The notes under the pieces are model-generated. The model saw only the letters and a program-made list of their open reading frames with translations, had not been told where the DNA came from and made no database searches. From NCBI RefSeq assembly GCF_002931075.1, contig NZ_PSTQ01000003.1, forward strand, positions 62,001-126,000: a DNA stretch of 64,000 bases, written 5' to 3'. Positions 20,895 to 30,017 of this stretch are shown in pieces (the stretch's first letter is position 1; each line of letters opens with the position of its first letter). The translations under genes and the position numbers were made by a program. The stretch is from Pseudoclavibacter sp. AY1F1 (GTDB lineage: Bacteria > Actinomycetota > Actinomycetes > Actinomycetales > Microbacteriaceae).

Positions 20895-20995
20895 AGGCCG
20901 GGTGGAACGTGCGCGATTCCACAACTCTGAGCGTCACCGCGTTTCCCGCGAGGATGTGGGGCACAATTGAGACGTCTACTTGAGGGAGAGCATTC

Positions 20996-21919
20996 TTGAA
21001 AGCTTCATCTGCCGGCGATGCCGCGACGCCACCCGCGTCAGGGCTCGACGATTCACCGCTCGCGACAGCTCTGTCCGAGCTGAACCAGCGGAGGAAAAGC
21101 CTGGTCAAGAAGGAAGTTCCCCTCCCCGACCACACGCGCATCTTCACTGTCTCCAACCAAAAGGGTGGCGTTGGTAAGACCACTACAGCGGTCAACTTGG
21201 CAGCCGCACTCGCGACGCTCGGCGCACGCGTTCTGGTCATCGACCTGGACCCACAGGGCAACGCGTCGACGGCGCTTGGCATCGAGCACCGCGGTGAAAC
21301 GGCCGGCACTTACGAGGCGCTGCTCGACGGCGAACCGCTGAGCGAGCTGATGCAGCAATGCCCCGACATCGACACGTTGTGGTGCGTCCCGGCGACGCTG
21401 GACCTCGCCGGTGCCGAAATCGAACTCGTCAACCTCGATAAGCGCGACTACCGACTGCGTCAGGCCATCGCTGCCCTCCTCGACGAGACAACAGGTACTG
21501 AAGAAGAGTTTCACTACATCTTCATTGACTGTCCTCCCTCCCTCGGGCTGCTGACAATCAACGCCTTCGTGGCTGCCCGCGAGGTGCTCATCCCCATCCA
21601 GTGCGAGTACTACGCGCTCGAGGGTCTCGGCCAGTTGATCGCCAACCTCAACCTCCTGTCGCAGGACCTCAACCCACAGCTTCGACTCACAACGATCCTG
21701 CTAACCATGTACGACGGACGAACCAACCTGTCACAGGAAGTCGCCGCAGACGTGCGCGAACACTTCCCCCAAGAGACGCTCAAGGTTGCGATCCCGCGCA
21801 CCGTCCGCATCTCCGAGGCGCCAAGCTTCGGCAAGACCATCATTTCGCACGAACCAACCTCGACCGGCGCGATCGCGTATCTCGAAGCGGCCGTCGAAAT
21901 CGCCCAGCGAGGAGCATAA
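20996..21919 (+). CDS. parA: chromosome partitioning ATPase ParA
   Basis: 307-residue ParA/Soj ATPase that moves ParB-parS complexes along the nucleoid. The deviant Walker A is KGGVGKTTT with the signature lysine, Walker A' is VLVIDLDPQGN, and Walker B is YIFIDCPPSLG. The DNA-binding C-terminal part ends in the usual GAIAYLEAA segment. Start TTG at 20996 has a GAGGGAG ribosome site 7 bases upstream. The 45 residues before the ATPase fold are variable, as in other actinobacterial ParA. parB follows after 5 bases. Confidence 0.96.
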   Translation: MKASSAGDAATPPASGLDDSPLATALSELNQRRKSLVKKEVPLPDHTRIFTVSNQKGGVGKTTTAVNLAAALATLGARVLVIDLDPQGNASTALGIEHRGETAGTYEALLDGEPLSELMQQCPDIDTLWCVPATLDLAGAEIELVNLDKRDYRLRQAIAALLDETTGTEEEFHYIFIDCPPSLGLLTINAFVAAREVLIPIQCEYYALEGLGQLIANLNLLSQDLNPQLRLTTILLTMYDGRTNLSQEVAADVREHFPQETLKVAIPRTVRISEAPSFGKTIISHEPTSTGAIAYLEAAVEIAQRGA

Positions 21920-21924
21920 CAACC

Positions 21925-23388
21925 ATGGCAACCAAAAAACGCACTGGACTAGGACGAGGCATCGGCTCCCTCATCCCCACCTCGGACAGAGGCGCATCAC
22001 GCCCCTCAGACGTCTTCTTCGACAGTGAAACGCCTGCCTACCCCACGACTGCATCGACGCGTACCAATGCAGCCACGAAGGTTCCAGACGCCGCCAGCGA
22101 CGCGGTCGAGGCGGCTCCCTCGACGACGACCGCCGCTGAATCAGCAGCCGAGGAACCAAAGCGAAAGACGCCCGCGACTCGGACCACGCGCGCCAAGACT
22201 CCAACGGCCACACCAGCCGCGGCCAAGTCAGGCACGGCAAAAACGACGGCAACTAAGCCCAGGGCAGGCGCAGCAGCTGCCGCGAAGACACGAGCAACAA
22301 CGGCCGCCGCGACCGCCAACGACACGGCAAACGACACGGCAAACGACACGGCAAAAGACACGGCAAAAGACACGGCAACAGGGGCCAAGGAGGACACTGA
22401 ATCGAAGAACATCGATTCAGTAAGCATGGTTGAGGACACGTCAGAACTGGCCGCGAGCACGGTAACTGATGTTGACGCTTCCGCAGCTACGCGCGGTGGA
22501 GACACCGCCCCCGACAGTAGTGACGACAACTCGGACGGACTCATCGAGATCCCCGGTGCCACCCTGCGAGCTCTCGACCCAAGCCGCATCGTCCCCAACG
22601 CGCACCAGCCCCGCACCGAGTTCGATGAGAGCGCGCTGCAGGAACTCATCATCTCCGTCCGAGAGTTCGGCGTTCTGCAGCCGATCGTCGTGCGCCCCAT
22701 CCCAGACGACCACCCGCTGCGCGACGAAGCTGACTTCGAGCTCATTATGGGTGAGCGCCGCCTCCGTGCGACGAAAGCAGCGGGGCTGCCGAGCATCCCG
22801 GCCGTCATCCGGAACACCGAAGACGACGTCATGCTTCGTGACGCGCTCCTCGAGAACCTGCACCGCAGTCAGCTGAACCCCCTCGAAGAGGCATCCGCGT
22901 ACCAGCAGCTGCTCAACGACTTCGGCATCACGCAGGAAGTGCTCGCCGAACGTATCGGCCGTTCGCGTCCGCAGATCAGCAACACGCTCCGCCTCCTGCG
23001 CCTGCCGCTTGAGGTGCAGCGTCGCGTGGCTGCCGGTGTGCTCTCCGCCGGCCACGCTCGCGCGATCCTCAGCGCAGGCGAGCCGGCAGCTATGCAGCAG
23101 CTTGCCGACAAGATCGTGAACGAGGACCTCAGCGTCCGTTCCGCGGAAGCGGCAGCCGCCAAGTCGAGCAGTGCCAAAGCGGACACTCAGGCACCCATCC
23201 ACAAGGAGCCACGCAGCGGCCTCACCGGCTACCTCGACGAGATCGGCGAGCAGCTCGGCGACCGCCTCAACACACGCGTCAAGGTGACCCTGCGGCGCAC
23301 CAAGGGCCAGATCGTCGTCGACTTCGCGTCGATCGCCGACCTCAACCGCATCCTCGAGGAACTCGGCGAGTCAGCACCCGGCAAATAG
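21925..23388 (+). CDS. parB: chromosome partitioning protein ParB (CTPase clamp)
   Basis: 487-residue parS-binding clamp. The N-terminus KKRTGLGRGIGSLIP is the ParA-contact motif. A very long linker, about residues 25-200, is Ala/Thr/Lys-rich and has a TAND/TAKD tandem repeat at 22317-22380. The CTP-binding domain follows with IVPNAHQPRTEFDE, GERRLRATK and ENLHRSQLNPLEEA; the parS-reading helix-turn-helix is EVLAERIGRSRPQISNTLRLL in two parts; the C-terminal dimer domain ends near RILEELGES. ParB is usually 300-350 residues, so the linker explains the extra length. ATG at 21925 has GAGG-type site GCGAGGAG upstream. Confidence 0.96.
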   Translation: MATKKRTGLGRGIGSLIPTSDRGASRPSDVFFDSETPAYPTTASTRTNAATKVPDAASDAVEAAPSTTTAAESAAEEPKRKTPATRTTRAKTPTATPAAAKSGTAKTTATKPRAGAAAAAKTRATTAAATANDTANDTANDTAKDTAKDTATGAKEDTESKNIDSVSMVEDTSELAASTVTDVDASAATRGGDTAPDSSDDNSDGLIEIPGATLRALDPSRIVPNAHQPRTEFDESALQELIISVREFGVLQPIVVRPIPDDHPLRDEADFELIMGERRLRATKAAGLPSIPAVIRNTEDDVMLRDALLENLHRSQLNPLEEASAYQQLLNDFGITQEVLAERIGRSRPQISNTLRLLRLPLEVQRRVAAGVLSAGHARAILSAGEPAAMQQLADKIVNEDLSVRSAEAAAAKSSSAKADTQAPIHKEPRSGLTGYLDEIGEQLGDRLNTRVKVTLRRTKGQIVVDFASIADLNRILEELGESAPGK

Positions 23389-23414
23389 CTGCTGGGTGGC
23401 ACCCAGGACAACAA

Positions 23415-23452
23415 AAGCGGGTGGATGCGCCGAGAGGCACATCCACCCGCTT
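23415..23452. terminator. bidirectional terminator parB / Ddl-like gene
   Basis: A 13-bp perfect stem (AAGCGGGTGGATG against CATCCACCCGCTT) around a 12-base loop lies between the convergent parB and Ddl-like genes. A-rich and T-containing flanks suit termination from both sides. Confidence 0.85.
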
Positions 23453-23489
23453 CAGTCGTGTTCAGGTCCTGCGGGTCGAACGGCCGTTG

Positions 23490-24452
23490 CTACTCGAGCG
23501 GACCGCGCGCGGCTGCGGCCGCAGCGAGCTGGGCGTAGATGGCGCTCAGCTCCGAGTCGTCAGCCTCGATGCCGAGGGGAACGATAGAAGTCTCCGTGAG
23601 ACCCGGGATGGGGTCAGCTTCGAGGAACCACACCACTCCGGCCTCGTCGACGATGAAGTCGACACGGGCCACGTCGGAGAGACCGATGGACGCCACGGCG
23701 TGAAGTGCCGCCTCGCTGACGCGCGCAGCTTCGTCCTCGGAGAGCCTCGCCGGCGCGTAGTACGTCGTCTCACCGGCGTTGTAGCGCGCCTCGTAGTCGT
23801 AGACGCCGTTGTTCGGCACGACCTCGACTGCGGGGAGCGCAAGAGGTTCTCCGTCGAGGTCGAGCACGCCAACCATCACTTCACGCCCCTCGATGCGCTT
23901 CTCGATGATGACGGTGTCGTCATAGGTGAATGCGGTGACCAGCGCCTGCGGGAGTTCCTCGAAGCTCGCCACCGACGTCACGCCTTGGGCGGAGCCGCCC
24001 TCAACGGGCTTCACGACCGCAGGCAGCTCGATGCCGCGCGCGATGAGCCGCATCACGGCCTCGGCTCCCAGTTCGCGGAAGGTGCTGTTCTCAAGCACTA
24101 TCGACGGGGGTGTCGACAAGCCGGAGCGCTTCGCGAGCGCCTTCGCGGTCGCCTTGTTCCACGCGAGCCGCGCCGAAGTCGGACGGGAGCCGACATACGG
24201 GAAACGTCCGGCGCGCAGCAGCGAGTACAGGGCACCGTTCTCGCCACTCGAGCCGTGCAGCAGCGGCCACACAACATCAGGCTTGGTCTCCTCGAGGAAA
24301 CCGAGCAGCGACGCGTCAGGCTCGCGAATGGTGACCTCCGCACCCGCGCGGCCGAGCGCATCCGCGACCCGTCTGCCGGAGCGCAGGGAAACGTCCCGCT
24401 CGTGCGAGATGCCGCCGGAAAGGATGACGACGTGCAGGCCCTCGATGCTCAA
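23490..24452 (-). CDS. D-alanine-D-alanine ligase-like ATP-grasp protein
   Basis: 320-residue ATP-grasp ligase resembling Ddl, which joins two D-Ala for peptidoglycan. The N-terminal motif GGISHERDVSLRSG and HGSSGENGAL match Ddl; the ATP-grasp core has PAVVKPVEGGSAQGV and VIIEKRIEGREVMVGV; metal ligands lie in VARVDFIVD and FLEADPIPGLTETS. The third ligand position is Asp where Ddl normally has Asn (ExN), and the protein is shorter than typical Ddl (about 350). It could be a paralogue with altered substrate. It is separated from the aminotransferase upstream by 35 bases. Confidence 0.8.
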   Translation of the reverse strand: MSIEGLHVVILSGGISHERDVSLRSGRRVADALGRAGAEVTIREPDASLLGFLEETKPDVVWPLLHGSSGENGALYSLLRAGRFPYVGSRPTSARLAWNKATAKALAKRSGLSTPPSIVLENSTFRELGAEAVMRLIARGIELPAVVKPVEGGSAQGVTSVASFEELPQALVTAFTYDDTVIIEKRIEGREVMVGVLDLDGEPLALPAVEVVPNNGVYDYEARYNAGETTYYAPARLSEDEAARVSEAALHAVASIGLSDVARVDFIVDEAGVVWFLEADPIPGLTETSIVPLGIEADDSELSAIYAQLAAAAAARGPLE

Positions 24453-24487
24453 TGGAGTTCCCTTCGTAGGAGAGTCAGGTGCCGCGG

Positions 24488-25810
24488 TCAGGAGATGTTC
24501 GGCGGGGGTGTGGTGACGCGGTCTTCGTCCCGCCCGCGGCGCGTGGACGTGCCGAACGTCTCGACGAGATCGAGTTCGCCGTTGATGACGTTCGCGAGGC
24601 GCCGCACGCCGAGCTTGATGCGCTCGGGGGTGGGGTAGCAGAACGAGAGGCGCATCTCGTGGCGACCACGCCCATCGGCGAAGAACGCGGTGCCCGGCGT
24701 GTAGGCAACAAGCTCCTTCACGGCGCGGGGCAGCATCTGCTTCGAGTCGAGCTGCTCGGTGAGGCGCACCCAGACGAAGAAGCCACCGTCCGGTTTTGTC
24801 CAGCTGAGCTGCGGCAGGTACTCATTGAGCGCCTGATCCATGGCATCTCGACGCTCGCGGTACACAGCCCGGTACCCCTCGATCTGCTGCTGCCAGTCGC
24901 TCTGCCGCAGGTACTCGGTCACCACCCACTGGTTGAACGTCGACGGCGACAGGATAGAAGCCTCGACCGCGAGGATCAGCTTCTCGCGGATGGCGTGCGG
25001 GGCGAGCGCCCAACCCACGCGCAGGCCGGGCGACAGGATCTTCGAGAACGAGCCAAGGTAGATGACGTTCTCGGCGTCCATCGAGCGCAGCGCGGGGAGA
25101 CCCGGCTTGTCGAAGTACAGGAGCCCGTACGGGTTGTCCTCGAGGATCAGGATGTGCTCGCGCCGACAGATCTCGAGCACGCGGACGCGCCGCTCGAGGC
25201 TCATGGTCACGCCGGCCGGGTTGTTGTAGTTCGCGACGGTGTACAGGAACTTGATGGTCCTGCCCTCGACGCGCAGACGCGCGATGGTCTCCTCGAGCGC
25301 CTCCGGGATGAGGCCGTTCTCGTCGATCGAGACGTGGGCGACGTCAGCCTGGTAGGACTTGAACGTTCCGAGCGCGCCGACATAACTGGGGGCTTCGGCC
25401 AGGACGACGTCGCCGGGGTTGAGGAAGAGCTTCGAGACGAGATCGAGCGCGTGCTGCGACCCGGTAGTCGTGACCACGTCGTCGGCCGAGGCATCGTTGA
25501 TGCCTTCGAGGCTCATGACCTGCAGGATCTGCTCGCGCACCTCGGGGATGCCCTGGCCTCCGCCGTACTGCAGCGCCTCGGATCCGTGCTCGCGCATCAT
25601 CGTCGTGAAGGCAGAGTGGATGAGCTCTTCCGGGAGTGCCTGCACAAACGGCATTCCGCCGGCGAGGGAGACGACCTCGGGGCGGGAGGCGACGGCGAAG
25701 AGGGCTCGGACCTCGCTGGCGGCCAGACCGGCGGTGCGGTCGGCGTAGCTGGTGTACCACGGGTCAAGGTTTCGGCCTGTCTGCGGGCCGACGTCGCCTG
25801 GATGCGTCAC
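24488..25810 (-). CDS. PLP-dependent aminotransferase (fold type I)
   Basis: 440-residue aminotransferase of the class I/II family. The PLP lysine lies in GSFSKILSPGLRVGW; TTGSQHALDL binds the cofactor phosphate; NYNNPAGVTMS and EDNPYG are the other conserved parts. The closest families are 2-aminoadipate/aspartate aminotransferases related to MocR, but no GntR helix-turn-helix domain is present. The true substrate cannot be read. Start is GTG 25810 behind AAGGAA. The C-terminus adds about 25 charged residues. This gene often lies near parB in related actinobacteria. Confidence 0.85.
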   Translation of the reverse strand: MTHPGDVGPQTGRNLDPWYTSYADRTAGLAASEVRALFAVASRPEVVSLAGGMPFVQALPEELIHSAFTTMMREHGSEALQYGGGQGIPEVREQILQVMSLEGINDASADDVVTTTGSQHALDLVSKLFLNPGDVVLAEAPSYVGALGTFKSYQADVAHVSIDENGLIPEALEETIARLRVEGRTIKFLYTVANYNNPAGVTMSLERRVRVLEICRREHILILEDNPYGLLYFDKPGLPALRSMDAENVIYLGSFSKILSPGLRVGWALAPHAIREKLILAVEASILSPSTFNQWVVTEYLRQSDWQQQIEGYRAVYRERRDAMDQALNEYLPQLSWTKPDGGFFVWVRLTEQLDSKQMLPRAVKELVAYTPGTAFFADGRGRHEMRLSFCYPTPERIKLGVRRLANVINGELDLVETFGTSTRRGRDEDRVTTPPPNIS

Positions 25811-25914
25811 GGGGTTCCTTCGCGAGAGTCGAAATCCCAGGATACGCCCGCGCGAACAGTTCGCTCGCGAACCGCATGCAGGAAGTGGACTGCCCGACCC
25901 TGTGGCGTGCGGGG

Positions 25915-26400
25915 TCAGTCGCGCGCGATTACGGCCCGAACGGCCTCGGTGATCGAGAGGAACGCGTCCGGGGCGACCTCGATATCGAGGCCTCGACGCC
26001 CGCCGGACACGAAGATCGTGGGATGCGCGAAGGCCGACTCGTCGAGGTAGGTGGGCAAGCGCATCCGCTGCCCGAACGGACTGATGCCGCCCCGCACGTA
26101 GCCGGTTCGCTTCTCAGCGAGCGCGGTGTCGGCAAGGGCCGCGCGCTTGCAGCCCGCCGCCTGGGCGAGGGAGCGCAGGTCGAGCGACCCGCTGACGGGC
26201 ACAACTGCGACGGCCAACTGCTTCTCGTCGAGCTGCACCACGAGCGTCTTGAAGACGCGAGCCTCGTCGATGCCGAGCTTCTCGGCCGCCTCGGCCCCGA
26301 ACGCAGAGACGCCGGGGTCGTGCACGTAGCTGTGAACCACGTGCACGACCCCGGCCGCGTCGAGCGCCTTCGTCGCGGGGGTGATCGGCGCTCTCGCCAT
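25915..26400 (-). CDS. ybaK: Cys-tRNA(Pro)/aminoacyl-tRNA deacylase YbaK
   Basis: 161-residue YbaK/EbsC protein. This family removes wrongly attached amino acids from tRNA, in particular Cys from tRNA-Pro. The conserved lysine lies in ARVFKTLVVQLD; the later motifs TGYVRGGISPFGQR and TIFVSGGRRGLDIEV are the YbaK fingerprint. Length matches the family (about 160). It stands alone on the minus strand between trxA and the aminotransferase. Confidence 0.9.
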   Translation of the reverse strand: MARAPITPATKALDAAGVVHVVHSYVHDPGVSAFGAEAAEKLGIDEARVFKTLVVQLDEKQLAVAVVPVSGSLDLRSLAQAAGCKRAALADTALAEKRTGYVRGGISPFGQRMRLPTYLDESAFAHPTIFVSGGRRGLDIEVAPDAFLSITEAVRAVIARD

Positions 26401-26437
26401 GACTGCTGAACCTGACTCTGAGCCTCAGCCCAGCGGC

Positions 26438-26761
26438 TTAGCCCAGGTAGTCGGCGAACTGCTTCTCGAGGGCAGCACGCGGGTAGGCGCCGACGACCTC
26501 CTTGACGACCTCGCCGTTCGAGAACAGCTTGAGGGCGGGGATGCTCGTGATGCGGAACTTCATGGCCAGGTCTGGCTCGTCATCGACGTTGACCTTGACG
26601 ATGGAGAGGTTCTCGTGCGCTTCGCTCATCTGGTCGAGCACAGGCGCGACCTGACGGCACGGGCCGCACCAGGGCGCCCAGAAGTCGACGATGACGGGAC
26701 CCTGGGCGTCTGCCACGATCTGGTCGAAGTTCGCCGTGGTGGCGACGATCGGTTCTGACAT
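26438..26761 (-). CDS. trxA: thioredoxin
   Basis: 107-residue cytosolic thioredoxin that reduces protein disulfides. The active site WAPWCGPCRQVAP contains the canonical WCGPC; the cis-proline lies in ITSIPALKLF. It follows trxB on the same strand (108 bases between), so the two likely form the cell's main thioredoxin pair. Confidence 0.96.
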   Translation of the reverse strand: MSEPIVATTANFDQIVADAQGPVIVDFWAPWCGPCRQVAPVLDQMSEAHENLSIVKVNVDDEPDLAMKFRITSIPALKLFSNGEVVKEVVGAYPRAALEKQFADYLG

Positions 26762-26869
26762 TTGTACCTCCGTGGGAGTTGTCGTGCTTCGTGGTGAATG
26801 GTGTTCGGTGCCGAGTGCCTGCCCGGATTGAGCGGATGACCCACTTCGGCTGGCGAAACGCCCCGACGG

Positions 26870-27862
26870 TCAGACGATGACGGTTTCGCTCTCCGTCACC
26901 GCAGCAGCAGCCTGGTCTTCGGACTCCTGAGCGATCGGCTCCGGCAGCGCCGCGAGGAACGCCTCGGCGTCAAGCGCCGCTACGGTGCCGGACCCTGCGG
27001 CCGTGATGGCCTGCCGGTAGTGGGGGTCGATGACGTCGCCGGCCGCGAAGACACCAGGGATGCTCGTGCGTGACGAACGGCCGTCCACCCAGATGGTGCC
27101 CTCCTCGGTGATGTCGAGGACATCCTTGAAGAGGTCGATGCGCGGGTCGTTGCCGATCGCGACGAACACGCCCGTGACGGGCAGTTCGGTGCGCTCGTCG
27201 GTGTCCGTGTTGAGGACGCTTGCCGACTCGACGCTCGTCTCACCCGTGATGTCGTCGATGCGCGAGTTGAGCATCCAGTCGATCTTCGGGTTCTGCTCGG
27301 CGCGCTCCCGCATGATGACGGATGCGCGCAGATTCTCTGAGCGGTGGATGATCGTGACCTTGCTCGCGAAACGCGTCAGGAAGGTCGCCTCTTCCATGGC
27401 CGAGTCGCCGCCGCCGACAACCGCGATGTGCTGGTCCTTGAAGAACGCGCCGTCGCAGGTCGCACACCAGGAGACTCCACGGCCCGAGAGGCGAGCTTCC
27501 GCGTCAAGGCCGAGCTTCCGGTACGCGGAACCCGTCGAGATGATGATGGTGCGCGCCTCGAAGTCACCGCTGTACGACGTGGAGACCTTCTTGACGTCGC
27601 CGTCGAGGTCGACAGAAACGACGTCGTCGTAGACGAGCTCCGCGCCGAAACGCTCGGCCTGCGCCTGCATGCGCTCCATGAGGTCTGGACCGAGGATGCC
27701 CTCGGGGAAACCGGGGAAGTTCTCGACGTCGGTCGTGTTCATGAGCTCGCCGCCGACTTCGACGCTCGAGGTGATGACAACCGGCTTCAAGCCAGCACGT
27801 GCCGCATAGATGGCAGCGGTGTAGCCGGCGGGGCCTGAGCCGATGATGATGACGTTCCGCAT
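26870..27862 (-). CDS. trxB: thioredoxin reductase
   Basis: 330-residue FAD/NADPH flavoprotein that recharges thioredoxin. FAD is bound by GSGPAGYTAAIYAAR near the N-terminus; the redox pair is CATC in SWCATCDGAFF; the NADPH site is VVGGGDSAMEEA; the second FAD motif is GVFAAGDVID. I chose ATG 27862 with a GGAGGACTC ribosome site; a frame extending to 27907 adds 15 residues without a site. The last 25 residues (Ala/Glu/Ser) are an extension beyond the core. Confidence 0.95.
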   Translation of the reverse strand: MRNVIIIGSGPAGYTAAIYAARAGLKPVVITSSVEVGGELMNTTDVENFPGFPEGILGPDLMERMQAQAERFGAELVYDDVVSVDLDGDVKKVSTSYSGDFEARTIIISTGSAYRKLGLDAEARLSGRGVSWCATCDGAFFKDQHIAVVGGGDSAMEEATFLTRFASKVTIIHRSENLRASVIMRERAEQNPKIDWMLNSRIDDITGETSVESASVLNTDTDERTELPVTGVFVAIGNDPRIDLFKDVLDITEEGTIWVDGRSSRTSIPGVFAAGDVIDPHYRQAITAAGSGTVAALDAEAFLAALPEPIAQESEDQAAAAVTESETVIV

Positions 27863-27933
27863 GAGTCCTCCGCACTTCTCCGAGTCGCGGGAATCGCGGC
27901 TCGACATACAGGCAAACGCGTTGAGACTAGCGA

Positions 27934-30015
27934 CTATTCCTTCGGACGAGGTGTTGAACCGCGCCCGTTGAGCTCATCCGTCTCGCCGCGGGCTTCTCGG
28001 GCGAGGCGAGCCTCCTCTTCACGGCGGGCGGCCAGCTCGATCACAGCCCGGCGTTCCTCTTCGCGACGCTCCCGACGCGTGCGCGGGGGCTCCTGCCGTC
28101 CGACCTTCGGAATCTCGGTCGTGCGAGTGTGCATGGGCAGGATGATGCCGGCCGTCGAGAGGTCCTCGGTCGCGCCCCCGAATGCCCACGACGCAGCATT
28201 GACGCGCTCTTCGCGCTTCTCTTGTTCCTCGGCCTGCCTGCGGTCTTCGCTGACCTCAGCATCGGCATCTTCTGACGCGAGATTCCAAGGAGTGGGTGCG
28301 GAGTCGTTGCCGGAGACGGCGGCGCTGTCGGGGAAGTTCGCCAGCATGTCCTCGTCGAGCGCTTCCTCTTCCCTGCGCGCCGCATCCGATGGGCCACCGC
28401 TCTTGATGCCGAAGCGCGCCAGCACCGGGCCGGCGAAGCCGCGGAACTCAGTCGACTTGAGGAGCCAGAGCAGCGGGAAGTAGAAGAGCGCCATGACGCC
28501 GGCGCCGATCGCGCAGGAGATGAGAGCCTGGAAGATGCCGGAGCGCGGGAAACCGTCTTCCTGGAATGTGCCGAGCAGGAACATGACCAGCAGGGCGGGA
28601 ACGGCGGCGGCGACGGCGGCGATCGTGAAGCGCAGGTATGAGCGGGCGATGTTCGCGAAGTCGAGTTGCCCCATCCGCTTCCGGAGGATGAAGAGCAGGA
28701 TCGCGAGCCGCAGCGTCGACATGATCGACTGCATGAGGGCGAGCCCCACGACGATCAGCTCGAACGGGCCGATCGCGGCGAGTGCCATGCCGAAGATGTG
28801 CAGCGGCACGGTGAAGAGAAAGACGAAGAACATGGTCCTGGTGTCCTCGAGCGCGTAGAACGCGCGCTGCACGAGGAACAGACCACTGAAGGGGATGAGG
28901 CCGATGAGGAAGGCGACAAGCGTCATCGCGATGGAGTTGATGCCGGCATCCGTCGACGCGAAGATGCGCGCGAAAGGGACGGAGACGAGCGCCAGGCCGA
29001 ATCCAGAGAAGACGAGGAACATGCCGATGAGGCGTGATCCCTCGGAGAGATCGCGGATGAAGTCCTTGGGTCTGCCGTCACTCACTGCCGCGCTCATGCG
29101 TGTGAAGAAGGCAGTAGCGATGGACACTGCGATGACAGCGTGCGGTAAGGCGAAGATGAGGAAGGCGTTCTGCATGGCAGCGATCGATGCCGCCCGACCG
29201 AAGGCGACGTTCGCGACGATCGTCTCGACGAGGCCCGCGAGCTGCATGATGAGCAGCATCCCGAGAGTCCAGCCTGCCAGTCTTCCCACCTGGCCGAGGC
29301 CGGTGCCTCGGAACTGGAAGTCGAGGCCGAAGCGGAGCCCGGCGCGCCGCCAGAAGAACAGCAGCACGATCGTCTGCATCGCGACGCCGATTGTCGCCGT
29401 GCCACCGAGCATCGCGATCATCGTGGGGTCCCACGAGTCGATGTTGCGTCCATCGCCCGTCGGGTCGGCGCCGAAGACAGAGCTGAAGAGCAACAGCCCC
29501 GCGATACCGACCACGTTGTTGATGACGGGTGCCCACGCGAACGGGCCGAACAGCCCGCGTGCGTTGAGGATCTCTCCGAGCACGGCGTACATGCCGTAGA
29601 AGAAGATCTGCGGCATGCACCAGTAGGCGAATGCCACGAGCAGACCGAGTTGCTCCGAGCTGAGGCTCGCACCGTAGAGGGCGCCGATGATGGGCGCCCC
29701 GACCGTCGCGAGGATCGTCAACCCGCCGAGGAGCACCATGGCAAGCGTGACGAGACGGTTGACGTAGAGCTGCCCGCCGTCCTCGTGCCTGGCCGCCTTG
29801 ACGACCTGAGGGACGATGACGGCGTTGAGGAGGCCCACCGAGATGATCGAGTAGATGTTGCTCGGTAGCTGGTTCGCGCCGGCGAACGCGTCGGCGGAGA
29901 CGCCGATCACGCCGATGGTCTGAGCGATGACGATGGCCTTCACGAAGCCCAGCACGCGCGACACCATGGTGCCCGATGCCAGGAGCGCGCTCGCCCGCGC
30001 GATGCCCTGAGCCAT
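27934..30015 (-). CDS. murJ: lipid II flippase MurJ
   Basis: 693-residue polytopic membrane protein of the MVF/MOP family. It moves lipid II across the membrane for peptidoglycan synthesis. The N-terminus SALLASGTMVSRVLGFVKA and TIGVIGVSADAFAGANQLPS are MurJ signatures; 14 or so TM helices fill residues 1-530. A cytoplasmic tail of about 160 residues, rich in Arg/Glu, follows; it lacks the pseudokinase fold seen in mycobacterial MviN as far as I can see. The neighbour DUF6049 stops two bases before its start, a conserved pairing in actinobacteria. Confidence 0.93.
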   Translation of the reverse strand: MAQGIARASALLASGTMVSRVLGFVKAIVIAQTIGVIGVSADAFAGANQLPSNIYSIISVGLLNAVIVPQVVKAARHEDGGQLYVNRLVTLAMVLLGGLTILATVGAPIIGALYGASLSSEQLGLLVAFAYWCMPQIFFYGMYAVLGEILNARGLFGPFAWAPVINNVVGIAGLLLFSSVFGADPTGDGRNIDSWDPTMIAMLGGTATIGVAMQTIVLLFFWRRAGLRFGLDFQFRGTGLGQVGRLAGWTLGMLLIMQLAGLVETIVANVAFGRAASIAAMQNAFLIFALPHAVIAVSIATAFFTRMSAAVSDGRPKDFIRDLSEGSRLIGMFLVFSGFGLALVSVPFARIFASTDAGINSIAMTLVAFLIGLIPFSGLFLVQRAFYALEDTRTMFFVFLFTVPLHIFGMALAAIGPFELIVVGLALMQSIMSTLRLAILLFILRKRMGQLDFANIARSYLRFTIAAVAAAVPALLVMFLLGTFQEDGFPRSGIFQALISCAIGAGVMALFYFPLLWLLKSTEFRGFAGPVLARFGIKSGGPSDAARREEEALDEDMLANFPDSAAVSGNDSAPTPWNLASEDADAEVSEDRRQAEEQEKREERVNAASWAFGGATEDLSTAGIILPMHTRTTEIPKVGRQEPPRTRRERREEERRAVIELAARREEEARLAREARGETDELNGRGSTPRPKE

Positions 30016-30017
30016 GC

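Larger units (their letters stand above)
14210..20995. other. gene-free parS island between rsmG and parA
   Basis: This 6,786-bp stretch has no open frame with recognisable domains, good ribosome sites or the strong GC-third-position bias seen in neighbouring genes. Open frames here are short, overlap on both strands and are mostly Arg/Ser/Cys-rich. It holds fourteen parS-type palindromes (listed singly), one degenerate copy, and at least nine distinct short tandem repeats. I see no transposase, integrase or structural RNA. The best reading is an expanded partition (centromere) region for the adjacent ParAB. Confidence 0.8.

Noticed and set aside
14210-20995. Island as an integrated mobile element
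   Set aside because: No integrase, transposase, terminal repeats or target duplication could be found, though a very decayed element cannot be excluded.
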